DNA of 64,000 bases, taken from positions 186,001-250,000 of IMG/VR virus record IMGVR_UViG_3300045971_000344; one strand, written 5' to 3'. The notes below the pieces were generated by a model, which worked only from the letters and a program-made list of their open reading frames with translations, was not told where the DNA came from and did no database searches. Below, piece after piece: positions 45,419-53,410 of this stretch. The DNA is from a virus. A program made the position numbers and the translations under genes. Position 1 is the stretch's first letter, and each line of letters starts with the position of its first letter.

Positions 45419-46441
45419 ATGAGATATGTAGCCATTTCAAGCGGACTAACGGATGAGATCAGAGGTTTGTTCTCAATAGCCGTTAAGGACGATAAACAAC
45501 CGGGTGATATAAGGGAATGGGAAGATAGCCTAAAAGCACTTAAGCCTAAGCTATATGAAGCATATAGATCAGCTATTACTAATAAGCTCATAGAGTGGCG
45601 TGTAGAGCTCGTACCTTACCATGGATTAGGTAGTCGTAGCTGGAGCGTTAATTCCTACAGAGCTGGTCTTAAAGGTGATGACGCGGCGATCAAGCACCCC
45701 GCCCACGTTTTAAGAGAGACGAATTCTAAGACACAGGCCCAGAAGGCAAAAGAAAAAATTGATGAATATAAATACACTAAGGTTTTATCAAGAGAACAGG
45801 GCTTCTATAAGCGCCTACGGTATCTGTATAAATTCAATTCCACTAAATTGTCTGATTGGGACCGACAGTTTATTACCTCTTTGGGTAACCAATTGACCGA
45901 AGGTAGACCTAGTACATTGAAGCAAAAGCAAATAGCGAGTAAATTATTTGAAAAATATAAAGTACCAGAAGGAGCAGAGGCAACTACTATGAGAAAGACT
46001 ACTATAAGGCATACCAAATCTAATAAGTCCAAGACTACTGCTGTGGACATGGATACAGAGTACAAAATGCTTAAGGCTCTTAATAAGTTTGCTGGTAAAG
46101 ACATTAGATTCAAGGACATGATTAAGCTCGAATTTAGGGGTGAAACCGACCACATTGAGATTTTTAGTCACCCTTTGAATTTCAATGTCAGTATAAACAC
46201 AAGCGAATTACTACATAAGTTTAAGGTTCACCCTGGTGCATTCTTGACCTTTTTGTACTATAACGGGGCTCAAAATAACGATCCTCAGAATTTAAAAGCT
46301 TATGTACCATATTCCTTTAGAAGGAAAGGCGTAAAAGCATTCAAAGGCCCTTCAAAATGGGTACATGATAGCGCTGGTTTTTGGAAGCAGATTCCTCTTA
46401 ATCCAGAAGATGAGGATTTTGAAAGCATAGAAGTTGAATAA
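45419..46441 (+). CDS. Unknown protein with leader signature and possible internal start
   Basis: A 340-residue protein with leader-like N-terminus MRYVAISSGLTDE. Residues ~85-105 are basic helix. At residue 191 there is a second leader-like start (MRKTTIRHTKSNKS) preceded by an AGAGG ribosome-site-like sequence, so a shorter 150-residue product from 45989 is possible, or the gene is a fusion of two leader-bearing ancestors. The C-terminal part has 'RRKGVKAFKGPSKWVHD' and an acidic end. Function unknown. Confidence 0.5.
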   Translation: MRYVAISSGLTDEIRGLFSIAVKDDKQPGDIREWEDSLKALKPKLYEAYRSAITNKLIEWRVELVPYHGLGSRSWSVNSYRAGLKGDDAAIKHPAHVLRETNSKTQAQKAKEKIDEYKYTKVLSREQGFYKRLRYLYKFNSTKLSDWDRQFITSLGNQLTEGRPSTLKQKQIASKLFEKYKVPEGAEATTMRKTTIRHTKSNKSKTTAVDMDTEYKMLKALNKFAGKDIRFKDMIKLEFRGETDHIEIFSHPLNFNVSINTSELLHKFKVHPGAFLTFLYYNGAQNNDPQNLKAYVPYSFRRKGVKAFKGPSKWVHDSAGFWKQIPLNPEDEDFESIEVE

Positions 46442-46469
46442 CTAATCTCTTAATGAAGGGAGTGTATAA

Positions 46470-46715
46470 ATGAGAAAGACCCTTGTTGTTAATATCCGCC
46501 AAAAAGAACAATCTTATGTAAATGAAATAGAGATAGAAAAGGCTGTAGAAAAGGCTAGAGAGGCCAAAGATTTTCGTCAAGAACTACTAAAATTAGATAG
46601 GATCTTTACGAAAAACCTAAACGAGTCAATTGGTAGTGACCGCTTTATCTATAAGAAGTATAGAGACAAGGTTAGAGGTCTTATGACGGTCCGTATGCCC
46701 GCTGGTTGGGACTGA
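46470..46715 (+). CDS. Small unknown protein with leader signature
   Basis: An 81-residue protein, MRKTLVVNIRQKEQ, then a long charged helix of ~35 residues and a basic C-terminal part (YKKYRDKVRGLMTVR). GAAGGGAG lies upstream. Highly helical and soluble; likely binds another protein or DNA. No family recognised. Confidence 0.5.
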   Translation: MRKTLVVNIRQKEQSYVNEIEIEKAVEKAREAKDFRQELLKLDRIFTKNLNESIGSDRFIYKKYRDKVRGLMTVRMPAGWD

Positions 46716-46745
46716 TCACTAAAAATACAAGCATATCTAAGCAAA

Positions 46746-46762
46746 TCGTAATTTATTTATGA
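46746..46762 (+). promoter_or_regulatory. Candidate phage promoter (GTAATTTAT element)
   Basis: TCGTAATTTATTTATGA lies in a 64-bp gene-free gap and 18 bases before ATG 46780, the same element as at 55301 (plus) and 11271, 30731 and 36889 (minus). It follows the previous gene without a terminator. Confidence 0.5.
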
Positions 46763-46779
46763 TTGAGGAGGTTTGATCT

Positions 46780-47238
46780 ATGCGAAAGATAAGGGTTGCT
46801 ATTGCATCCGTAAAGAACGAATTATCTTATCAGTGGTACAAAATAAAGAGTCGGGTACAGCCCATGGAACTCCGAGGTAAAGAAGTACGACTCAATCAGG
46901 GTGATGTTATCGGTTTCCGTCCAGGTTCCAATGGAAAGACCACTCGCATGGTCCTCAAGGATAGCATCGGGTACGTTATGAGTCCTACCAAAGAACAGGT
47001 TGAGTATTTATTGAAGAAATGCGAGCCCTTAATTGGTGGCGCAATAGACACAGCCAAGATAGGCTTAGTAACTGAACCTAAGGTTAGCGTTAAAGACAGG
47101 CGCATACTTGAAGAACTAAAGGACATGTCTAATATCTTGAAAAGGTATAAAGACATAACTGACATAAAGATCGAAAATAAACGTTTGCTATTTAGGTACG
47201 ATAATCGTCCTTACAGTATTATTAGCGACCCTTCTTAA
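46780..47238 (+). CDS. Unknown protein with leader signature
   Basis: A 152-residue protein beginning MRKIRVAIASVKNE, with GAGGAGG upstream. A basic strand-rich N-terminal half (GKEVRLNQGDVIGFRPGSNG) resembles small SH3-like or barrel domains; the C-terminal half has a helix and ends in strands. First gene after the promoter-like element. Function unknown. Confidence 0.5.
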   Translation: MRKIRVAIASVKNELSYQWYKIKSRVQPMELRGKEVRLNQGDVIGFRPGSNGKTTRMVLKDSIGYVMSPTKEQVEYLLKKCEPLIGGAIDTAKIGLVTEPKVSVKDRRILEELKDMSNILKRYKDITDIKIENKRLLFRYDNRPYSIISDPS

Positions 47239-47249
47239 AGGAGAAGTGT

Positions 47250-47801
47250 ATGAAGACCATTAGTGTAGAAATAAGTAGCGGAGATAACCAGTTAGTGTCC
47301 CAAGCAATACGGATCCTAACTAAGGTTGTTGACGCGGGTTTTAAGAAGAAAAAGGGTAAGGGCGCTACGGGGAAAAATACTGTACAAAAGGCCATAGAGA
47401 AATTCGTTAGAAGTCTTCCTGAAAAGGATCTTCAGGAATTGATAGAAAGTAAGTACGAAAATACGGAGACCTCTGAAGATAGATTACTCGCTTTGGCTTA
47501 CAATATGAAGCAGCAGTCTACTAGGATGCCAAAAGAAAAGATAGCGGAACGGTCGGAACGCCATAAGGCAATGATAACAAAGCGTAAGAACAGAATAAAA
47601 GAACTTGAAATGAAGAAAAAGAACAGTACAAACCCAGATACTGTAAAGCGTATCTCACAGATTGTTACCAAGCATAAAGATCGTATTGACCGCCATAATG
47701 AAGCTCTTAAGTATTACAAAATGCTTGGGTCGTTAAAGCCCAAGACGCATAAAGACATAGTTAAAAAGAAGACCAATCCAATGGGCCAGTCTACTAAATA
47801 A
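47250..47801 (+). CDS. Unknown helical basic protein with leader signature
   Basis: A 183-residue protein starting MKTISVEISSGDNQ. The C-terminal ~120 residues are long charged helices (ERSERHKAMITKRKNRIKEL) ending KKKTNPMGQSTK. The last 56 codons are duplicated downstream (48228-48398), with a further remnant at 48897. Mostly coiled coil; may bind nucleic acid or act as a core protein. Lys-rich composition fits DNA contact inside a head (inference). Confidence 0.55.
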   Translation: MKTISVEISSGDNQLVSQAIRILTKVVDAGFKKKKGKGATGKNTVQKAIEKFVRSLPEKDLQELIESKYENTETSEDRLLALAYNMKQQSTRMPKEKIAERSERHKAMITKRKNRIKELEMKKKNSTNPDTVKRISQIVTKHKDRIDRHNEALKYYKMLGSLKPKTHKDIVKKKTNPMGQSTK

Positions 47802-47813
47802 GGATAAATAAAA

Positions 47814-48206
47814 ATGAGAAAAATCAGTGTCCGTATTGTCACAACCGCGGCTGGCGCAGGAGAAGCATGGTGGAACAATCAGAGCAAAGAGCAGAAGGCG
47901 GCGTACATCAAAGCTCATCCAAATAGTAAGTATGCTAAACAAGCGGGAGCAGAAAAAGAGACTGTGGTAAACCAACATCCAAAGAAACTTATAACTGATT
48001 CTAAACTTAATAAGAAACAAGAAAAAATAAAGGAGCTTAACGTCCAGTTAAAAAATGAAAAGGAGACGTTAAAAAAGCTTACGAAACAACTACCAAAGTA
48101 TAGATGGGGCTCATCCGCTAGTTTATGTAGATCAGAAATAGCCGATATTAAAGAAAAGATACAAAAGATTGAAAAGCAACTACAAAAATATGAAGATAAA
48201 ATCTAA
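47814..48206 (+). CDS. Leader protein with WW...HPxSKYAK module
   Basis: A 130-residue protein. Residues 1-14 are the leader MRKISVRIVTTAAG. Residues ~17-46 are a module with EAWWNNQSKEQKAAYIKAHP and SKYAKQ. The rest is a basic coiled coil. It is nearly identical in its first 45 residues to the 48411 protein, showing recent duplication. The module lies right after the small-residue cluster, which would make it the mature N-terminus if the leader is cut. Confidence 0.6.
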   Translation: MRKISVRIVTTAAGAGEAWWNNQSKEQKAAYIKAHPNSKYAKQAGAEKETVVNQHPKKLITDSKLNKKQEKIKELNVQLKNEKETLKKLTKQLPKYRWGSSASLCRSEIADIKEKIQKIEKQLQKYEDKI

Positions 48207-48227
48207 CAAAAAAGAAATAAAGGAGAA

Positions 48228-48398
48228 ATGAAAAAGAAAAATACGACTAACCCAGATACTGTAAAGCGTATCTCTCAGATCGTGACCAAGCATAATGAGG
48301 CACTAAAGTATTACAAAATGCTTGGGTCGTTAAAGCCCAAGACACATAAAGACATAGTTAAGAAGAAGACCAACCCTATGGGACAGTCTACTAAGTAA
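48228..48398 (+). pseudogene. Duplicated 3' fragment of the 47250 gene (56 codons)
   Basis: An intact 56-codon frame (MKKKNTTNPDTVKRIS...) with its own AGGAG site, 80-90% identical to the last 62 residues of the 47250 protein but missing six residues (DRIDRH). It could still be translated, but it has lost the leader and N-terminal half. It marks the start of a duplicated cassette, followed by a second WW-module gene. Confidence 0.65.
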
Positions 48399-48410
48399 AA
48401 GGGAGATGTT

Positions 48411-48896
48411 ATGAGAAGAATAATTGTAAAGATTGTAACAACTGCTTCTGGGGATGACTGGTGGAATAGTCAGAGCAAAGAGCAGAAAGCGGCTTACATA
48501 AAAGCCCATCCTAGAAGTAAGTACGCTAAACAAGCTGGTTCGGCTGCACCTAAAGCCACTAAAACAAAGACCGAAAAGGTAGAATCACTAAAAAATAAAT
48601 TGGTAGTACATCATAAGCCATCAAAAAATTTAACGAAAGAGCAAATTGAAGATAATAAAAGGTATAATAAGTTTAAAGATAAAGAGAATCTTAAAAAAGC
48701 GAAGCTTTTAGCTGAAGGTGCTGAAGAAAAAATTAAAGCCCTTAAGGCTAAACTTAAAAAAGAAAATGACGCTAGCATAAAAACGCGCATCCAAAAACAA
48801 ATACAAAAGTTAGAGTCAGCTGTTCGTATAACGGCTATGTACTCTAGAGAAAAGGTTGACGGTTACTATAATTCAGACCGACATTATCAAAGTTAA
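48411..48896 (+). CDS. Leader protein with WW...HPxSKYAK module (second copy)
   Basis: A 161-residue protein, MRRIIVKIVTTASG then DDWWNSQSKEQKAAYIKAHP and SKYAKQAG. The following ~110 residues are a Lys-rich coiled coil that differs from the first copy, so the front end was copied and the tail diverged or was swapped. The stop is followed by a 24-bp remnant coding KKKTNPMG, the same tail found twice upstream. Confidence 0.6.
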   Translation: MRRIIVKIVTTASGDDWWNSQSKEQKAAYIKAHPRSKYAKQAGSAAPKATKTKTEKVESLKNKLVVHHKPSKNLTKEQIEDNKRYNKFKDKENLKKAKLLAEGAEEKIKALKAKLKKENDASIKTRIQKQIQKLESAVRITAMYSREKVDGYYNSDRHYQS

Positions 48897-48950
48897 GAAG
48901 AAGACCAACCCTATGGGTAATAAACCCTAATACAAAAAAAGGAGAAGTGT

Positions 48951-50141
48951 ATGAAGAAGATTAGCGTACGTATCAGCAGCATGAACAAGGCAACTGCAGC
49001 AAGAACTCGTATGAACTTTGAGAGCGAAGGTGATGAAGGCATGAGCTTCAGGGCGGCCAAGGGCGTCAATGATGAGCTGAACGTAGTTGAAGGCGATGTT
49101 ATTTTTGATAGTGAGAACGGAATTAAATTCAAGCCTTCTCGGGCATTCCGAAAAGAAGTACCTATGAAGACAGGTAATACGATTAAGGTAGAAAAGGATG
49201 CAGAAGGTGAGCTTACCTTTGAGTTCGAAGGTAATGATATTAAATTTAAGCCTTCTCGCGCTCTTAAGAACAGCGTAATCCTTAAGAATAACAGTAAGAT
49301 CAAAGTAGCAAAAGACAATCACGGCGATATCATCTTTGAAGGCATTGACGGACTTGGATTCAAACCATCTAGCAAGATGAAGCGTATGCTCACAGCCTCG
49401 TCTGACTATACAGAGATTTCATCTGATAGTGGTGATGCATGGTGGGCGAAACAAAGCAAAGAGCAGAAAGCGGCTTATATAAAAGCCCACCCTAGAAGTA
49501 AGTACGCTAAACAATCAGGTGGACAAACTGCTCCAGCTAAAGAAAAGACAGGCGGGTCTAAGTCAACTAGCGCTCCAGAGCATTGGTTTAAGAATAAAGA
49601 AAAGCCTGGCACTAAAGAATATGACGATGCTATAATAGACGCTCTAAAGCAAAATAGTAAAGGATCTACATATGTAAATAAGAATGATAAACCTCTCTTT
49701 CTTAAGATAAAGAATCCTTCAGAAAGAGTACAAATGGAGGCAGTAAGAATTCAACCTTCTGTTTATGAGGCTATAAAAAATCCTAGTGAAAAAGTTTCTC
49801 TCTCTTACCTTAAATCTTTCCCTAGGGGAATAATGGATATAAAAAATCCTAGTGAAACTATGCTTAAAGTAGTTGAAAAGAAGGATCCCTTTTGGATAAA
49901 AGAACTGGAAAAGAAGAACGGTTCATCTAAAACAACCGTAGGTCCTAAAGATACTAACGGGCCTAAAGTAAAGGCTTTGAAAGAAAAGATTTCGGAGCTT
50001 ACTGAAAAAATGAATAAGTGGAAAGAAAAATATAGGGCGTCTAAATCAGCTACGGATAAGATAGTAGCAAAGACACACTATAAATCTACTAAAGCTGAAC
50101 TGACTAAGGTTAATCGCGAGATCAGGAAGCTTTCTAAGTAA
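48951..50141 (+). CDS. Multi-repeat leader protein with WW...HPxSKYAK module
   Basis: A 396-residue protein. Leader MKKISVRISSMNKA. Residues ~45-145 contain three copies of a ~40-residue unit with 'IKFKPSRA/S..K' and acidic strands. Residues ~144-156 show a second small-residue cluster (RMLTASSDYTE), directly followed by the module DAWWAKQSKEQKAAYIKAHP + SKYAKQSGG. After a linker come three or four short '[IL]KNPSE..' repeats of ~20 residues, resembling leucine-rich-like NPSE repeats of unknown role. A basic coiled coil ends the protein. Probably a structural or internal virion component. Confidence 0.6.
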   Translation: MKKISVRISSMNKATAARTRMNFESEGDEGMSFRAAKGVNDELNVVEGDVIFDSENGIKFKPSRAFRKEVPMKTGNTIKVEKDAEGELTFEFEGNDIKFKPSRALKNSVILKNNSKIKVAKDNHGDIIFEGIDGLGFKPSSKMKRMLTASSDYTEISSDSGDAWWAKQSKEQKAAYIKAHPRSKYAKQSGGQTAPAKEKTGGSKSTSAPEHWFKNKEKPGTKEYDDAIIDALKQNSKGSTYVNKNDKPLFLKIKNPSERVQMEAVRIQPSVYEAIKNPSEKVSLSYLKSFPRGIMDIKNPSETMLKVVEKKDPFWIKELEKKNGSSKTTVGPKDTNGPKVKALKEKISELTEKMNKWKEKYRASKSATDKIVAKTHYKSTKAELTKVNREIRKLSK

Positions 50142-50155
50142 AGGACTAATTAACC

Positions 50156-51355
50156 ATGGCTATCAGAATATGGGAATATGGGTCATCCCCAGAAGCAGTA
50201 AATCAGAGTACGACTAATGTCCAGATTGTGGTTGGAAACCCTATTTCCTGTTCTGAGCAATTTTTGTCTACCGAGACGGGGGTTCCTTTGGAGCCCCTTT
50301 CTGGGTATCCTATTGTCCAAGTATTAGAGGGAGTTGACCTCATTACATCCACAATAGGTTATAGAAACAATAACGCTCTGCCCGGGGAGTGGACCGCGGA
50401 TCTAACAATCCCGCCCACAATAGAATTCAATTCTGGTAAAGAGAAGATACTTACCTTATCTTGGATATTTAAGTCCCTTGAAGGAACGGAAAAGTCCAAT
50501 CAGTATATAACCGTTGTACCCAAAGACGATGTCTACTCTGAGGACTACAAAGAGATTGTTTTACTTGGACCAGTACAGGACTTGAAGGTTACTGTCCCTT
50601 ACATAATAAACGTTCTGGCAGGTGACATTGCAGAATATACGTTATACGATGAAAACTCCCCTATCTCTTCAGGGAAAGCCGCAGACTCGGCTATAAATGG
50701 TCCTCACAGCGTTCTGTCTTTTACTGTAATCAGCCCCTTGTTTGTTCCACGACTTCGTCCATATAATCTTGTTATTACCTTGCGCTTTAACACCGCTGTC
50801 CGTCAGTTGTTTTCCAACGTATATCAGATTAATCCTACCATACTTAGTGCGATGCAGGCTCTAGAACTATCCATAAATAAGGCAAATCAAATTGAGACAA
50901 TTAGAGGACTCCAGTTCCGTGAGGTAGACCTTTTACAAGGATTAACCCGGGGACTCGACTACTTCAATAACGTACCGCCTACCCTAACGAGTTTCACCGG
51001 CGTCTGCATGACAGGCGGTATAAGAGAGGGCTGGCTCGTCTGCGCGTCAATCCGGTCCCTTAGAGCACAGCTACAGTCGGAGGGGATGTTCCAATTTGAT
51101 TTTTCTGGACAAAATATTAGTCTTAATGTTGACCGTCAGCAGGCAATAGAGAGTGCTTGTGGTCATTATGAATCATTAGTCGATACTATGGTCAGGCCCT
51201 TGAAGATCATACTGGGTAAAAAGGGCGTAGTAAACGGTGATGGCTCATTAGGTGATAAATTGGCATTGATGTCTTCAATGGGTCTGACCAGACTGAGTAA
51301 TAATGCTATAACTCGTTCTAAGTTAGGCAATCCATTATACCCTAGGACATGGTGA
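50156..51355 (+). CDS. Unknown virion-like beta protein
   Basis: A 399-residue protein without the leader, starting MAIRIWEYGSSPEA. Largely beta-rich with few charged clusters, typical of a structural protein; a helical segment (SAMQALELSINKANQIET) and QGLTRGLDYFNNVPP lie in the second half. The following tiny gene starts just after its stop. I suspect a tail or baseplate component but see no named family. Confidence 0.5.
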   Translation: MAIRIWEYGSSPEAVNQSTTNVQIVVGNPISCSEQFLSTETGVPLEPLSGYPIVQVLEGVDLITSTIGYRNNNALPGEWTADLTIPPTIEFNSGKEKILTLSWIFKSLEGTEKSNQYITVVPKDDVYSEDYKEIVLLGPVQDLKVTVPYIINVLAGDIAEYTLYDENSPISSGKAADSAINGPHSVLSFTVISPLFVPRLRPYNLVITLRFNTAVRQLFSNVYQINPTILSAMQALELSINKANQIETIRGLQFREVDLLQGLTRGLDYFNNVPPTLTSFTGVCMTGGIREGWLVCASIRSLRAQLQSEGMFQFDFSGQNISLNVDRQQAIESACGHYESLVDTMVRPLKIILGKKGVVNGDGSLGDKLALMSSMGLTRLSNNAITRSKLGNPLYPRTW

Positions 51356-51359
51356 TAAT

Positions 51360-51596
51360 ATTAGATACACAACTATTGCTAAAACAACTAAGCGTGGTAA
51401 TTTAGATTACGACCCTGAAGATATCCCTGAGTATAAGAAGGGTGCGGTCAAAGCAAAGGCCGATGGTATGTTTGTTATGTTTTATGATAAAAAGGGAAAT
51501 GAACTGGGTAGAAAGAAAATAGGAAACGCTAATCAAGCACAAGAATGCGCGGAATCAAATAATGTATTCTATAAGAAATATGGAGTTATGCTATGA
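51360..51596 (+). CDS. Small leader protein with probable ATT start codon
   Basis: A 78-codon frame fills the gap between the 50156 and 51593 genes. It has no ATG, GTG or TTG before codon 38. The upstream in-frame ATT at 51360 is preceded by GGTGAT, which is complementary to the anti-Shine-Dalgarno region and at proper spacing. From there the product reads (M)RYTTIAKTTKRG, fitting the genome's leader signature. The 3' end overlaps the next start as ATGA, the coupling used by its neighbours. The rest (FVMFYDKKGNELGRKKIG) is a small beta hairpin protein with a C-terminal helix. A +1 frameshift from the previous gene is a less likely alternative. Confidence 0.6.
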   Translation: MRYTTIAKTTKRGNLDYDPEDIPEYKKGAVKAKADGMFVMFYDKKGNELGRKKIGNANQAQECAESNNVFYKKYGVML

Positions 51597-52027
51597 GGTA
51601 CGTTACCCTATCTGTATCTACTAATCCAAATAGACCTAAATTTGGGACCTGTATTACTAAAGGTAAATTATGTCTATGCTTTGAAAATGCTCGTTTAGAG
51701 TATTGGGCCCAAAAGGCTAAGGGTAATGATTGCAAGTACATAGTTGGACTTGTTTATGGTGTTCCAAAAGAATTTGAGAAGGAAAAACAAGATAGTAAAC
51801 CCAGTGGTCTTTCTCACGCATGGGTAGAACTTGAAGATAATACAATAGTGGACCCCACACCCTATGCAATAGGTAAGTGGGTTCAAAGTAGAGAAATAGA
51901 AAATAATACTGCTCCAAAAGAGTATGCACTTAAGTATTGGAGTAAAAAGCATCCTTTAGAATACAAGATAAATAAGGAAATAAAAGAATCAAAATTAAGG
52001 GCGGTACTAAAATACTTTCCTCTATAG
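51593..52027 (+). CDS. Leader protein with papain/transglutaminase-like motifs
   Basis: A 144-residue protein, MRYVTLSVSTNPNR leader. Cys in CFENARLEYW, His in SHAWVELEDN and Asp in IVDPTPYAIG follow the order Cys-His-Asp of the papain-like/transglutaminase-like fold, with the 'HAWVE....ivDPT' spacing typical of that superfamily in phage and bacterial proteins. It could be a peptidase, amidase or transferase, or an inactive relative. Activity is not proven by sequence. It overlaps the ATT-start gene by 4 bp. Confidence 0.5.
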   Translation: MRYVTLSVSTNPNRPKFGTCITKGKLCLCFENARLEYWAQKAKGNDCKYIVGLVYGVPKEFEKEKQDSKPSGLSHAWVELEDNTIVDPTPYAIGKWVQSREIENNTAPKEYALKYWSKKHPLEYKINKEIKESKLRAVLKYFPL

Positions 52028-52040
52028 ACAGGAATAAATT

Positions 52041-52313
52041 ATGCAAGTAGATACTGAGAAAATGGTTCCCACCCAAATGAAGTCCAAGCTTAAGAAGAAG
52101 GGCTATTGGATCGTATCTTGTGAGTCCGCGGGTGGTGGTAACCGTGCCCACAGCTATTGGTTCGTCTATTGGAATGACCTAGACGACTCGGTCCACGTAC
52201 AGACCGATGGTACCTTAGGTGGGGCGAGTAAGTCCTATAATAAGCAAAAGGCAATGGAAATCGCCATAACAAAAAGATATAAAGAACTTTATACGAAAGG
52301 ACAATTGCTATGA
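52041..52313 (+). CDS. Small unknown protein
   Basis: A 90-residue protein, MQVDTEKMVPTQMKSKL. It lacks the leader. The centre 'SYWFVYWNDLDDSVHVQ' is a beta hairpin; the last 30 residues form a helix. It overlaps the next gene by ATGA. Function unknown. Confidence 0.45.
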   Translation: MQVDTEKMVPTQMKSKLKKKGYWIVSCESAGGGNRAHSYWFVYWNDLDDSVHVQTDGTLGGASKSYNKQKAMEIAITKRYKELYTKGQLL

Positions 52314-52798
52314 AAAAGATAACGGTTAGAATCACCACCGCAAAGACCGATGAGCCTGTAGTAGAAAATCAATTTGCAGAGATCGTAAAAGAGATGCGGC
52401 AAATGCCTGCAGTTAAGAACAAAGAAGCCGTGTTGAAGAAGCGTAAAAACTGTATTCACCTGGAATATAAGGGCGCTAATTACTATATCGTACGCCATAT
52501 CCATGAATTGAAGAAACTTAGAGAAGAGTCTTCTGAAACTCCAGGGGACTTAGACTTTATGGATTCTTATGGCTTTAAATACTATGGGTTAACTGAAGGT
52601 AACCACGTATTTTCTTATTCTAAATTCGTGCCATCTAAAGGTATAACTTTTAGTTGTTCCGTTCGAGTAGCTAAAGATGGAACTTGGAGTGGTGGTGGGT
52701 CTGATGCTAAATTTCCTAAAAACAGAGGGTCTAACCTTTCTCAGTTAAAGACTTACGCTAATTCAGTTAAAAAGAAAATGAATTCCTTAGGTTCTTAA
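52310..52798 (+). CDS. Unknown protein with leader signature
   Basis: A 162-residue protein, MKKITVRITTAKTDEP. The N-terminal third is helical; the middle has 'IHLEYKGANYYIVRHIHEL', and the C-terminal half is beta-rich with a Gly-rich loop (GTWSGGGSD). AAAGGA precedes its ATG. No recognised family. Confidence 0.5.
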   Translation: MKKITVRITTAKTDEPVVENQFAEIVKEMRQMPAVKNKEAVLKKRKNCIHLEYKGANYYIVRHIHELKKLREESSETPGDLDFMDSYGFKYYGLTEGNHVFSYSKFVPSKGITFSCSVRVAKDGTWSGGGSDAKFPKNRGSNLSQLKTYANSVKKKMNSLGS

Positions 52799-52825
52799 AT
52801 AAAAGAAATTGAAGGAGCAATAGTA

Positions 52826-53197
52826 ATGGCAACAATTTGTGTTGACTTTGATGGAACTGTAGTTACCCATGACTACCCAAGAGTAGGTAAAGATATAGGA
52901 GCGGTTCCTGTACTAAAAAGATTAGTCGAAGACGGGCATAGACTAATCTTATGGACAATGAGAGACAAAGCTGAGTTACAAGATGCAGTCAATTGGTTTT
53001 TTCAGAATAATATACCTCTTTGGGGTGTGAATGAGAACCCAGAACAACATACTTGGACGGACAGTCCAAAGGCTTATGGCCAACATTATATAGACGATTG
53101 TGCGGTTGGCACTCCCTTAATTCATGGTGTACACAGTAGACCTTATATTGATTGGGCACGTATGGAGCAATTATTGTTGGAGATGGGGGTACTATGA
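52826..53197 (+). CDS. HAD-superfamily hydrolase
   Basis: A 123-residue protein. DFDGTVV at residues 7-13 is HAD motif I with the nucleophile Asp and the acid Asp. LILWTMRDK (motif II, Thr/Met-Arg) and YIDDCAVGTPL (motif IV, DD) complete the small-HAD (C0/cap-less) pattern. Likely a phosphatase of nucleotides or a 5'(3')-deoxyribonucleotidase-like enzyme; similar small HADs are frequent in large phages. It lacks the leader. It overlaps the next gene as ATGA. Confidence 0.75.
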   Translation: MATICVDFDGTVVTHDYPRVGKDIGAVPVLKRLVEDGHRLILWTMRDKAELQDAVNWFFQNNIPLWGVNENPEQHTWTDSPKAYGQHYIDDCAVGTPLIHGVHSRPYIDWARMEQLLLEMGVL

Positions 53198-53397
53198 AGA
53201 TCAAACGACTAAAAATAACAACTGCGGCTGATACAGATAAGCATGACTACATAATTGCCGTAAAAGAGATGCTAGATAGCCATGATGAAAATGACCACAA
53301 TAAGACACAGTTCGATAACTACTCTGATAAAGCGCGCCAATTATTGGACAACAATAAAGATCGTGATAGAATGACAGTACTACTTTTATCTACCTGA
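53194..53397 (+). CDS. Small acidic protein with leader signature
   Basis: A 67-residue protein. I chose ATG 53194, which overlaps the HAD stop (ATGA) and gives MKIKRLKITTAADTDK; a longer frame begins inside the HAD gene. After the leader it is a charged helix (EMLDSHDENDHNKTQFD). Function unknown. It directly precedes the topoisomerase gene by 13 bp. Confidence 0.5.
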   Translation: MKIKRLKITTAADTDKHDYIIAVKEMLDSHDENDHNKTQFDNYSDKARQLLDNNKDRDRMTVLLLST

Positions 53398-53410
53398 TAA
53401 GGATAATCTT

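Noticed and set aside
51350-51362. Programmed +1 frameshift joining the 50156 and 51360 frames
   Set aside because: No slippery run or stimulatory structure is visible at the TGG-TGA site, and an ATT start with GGTGAT gives the expected leader; kept only as an alternative.
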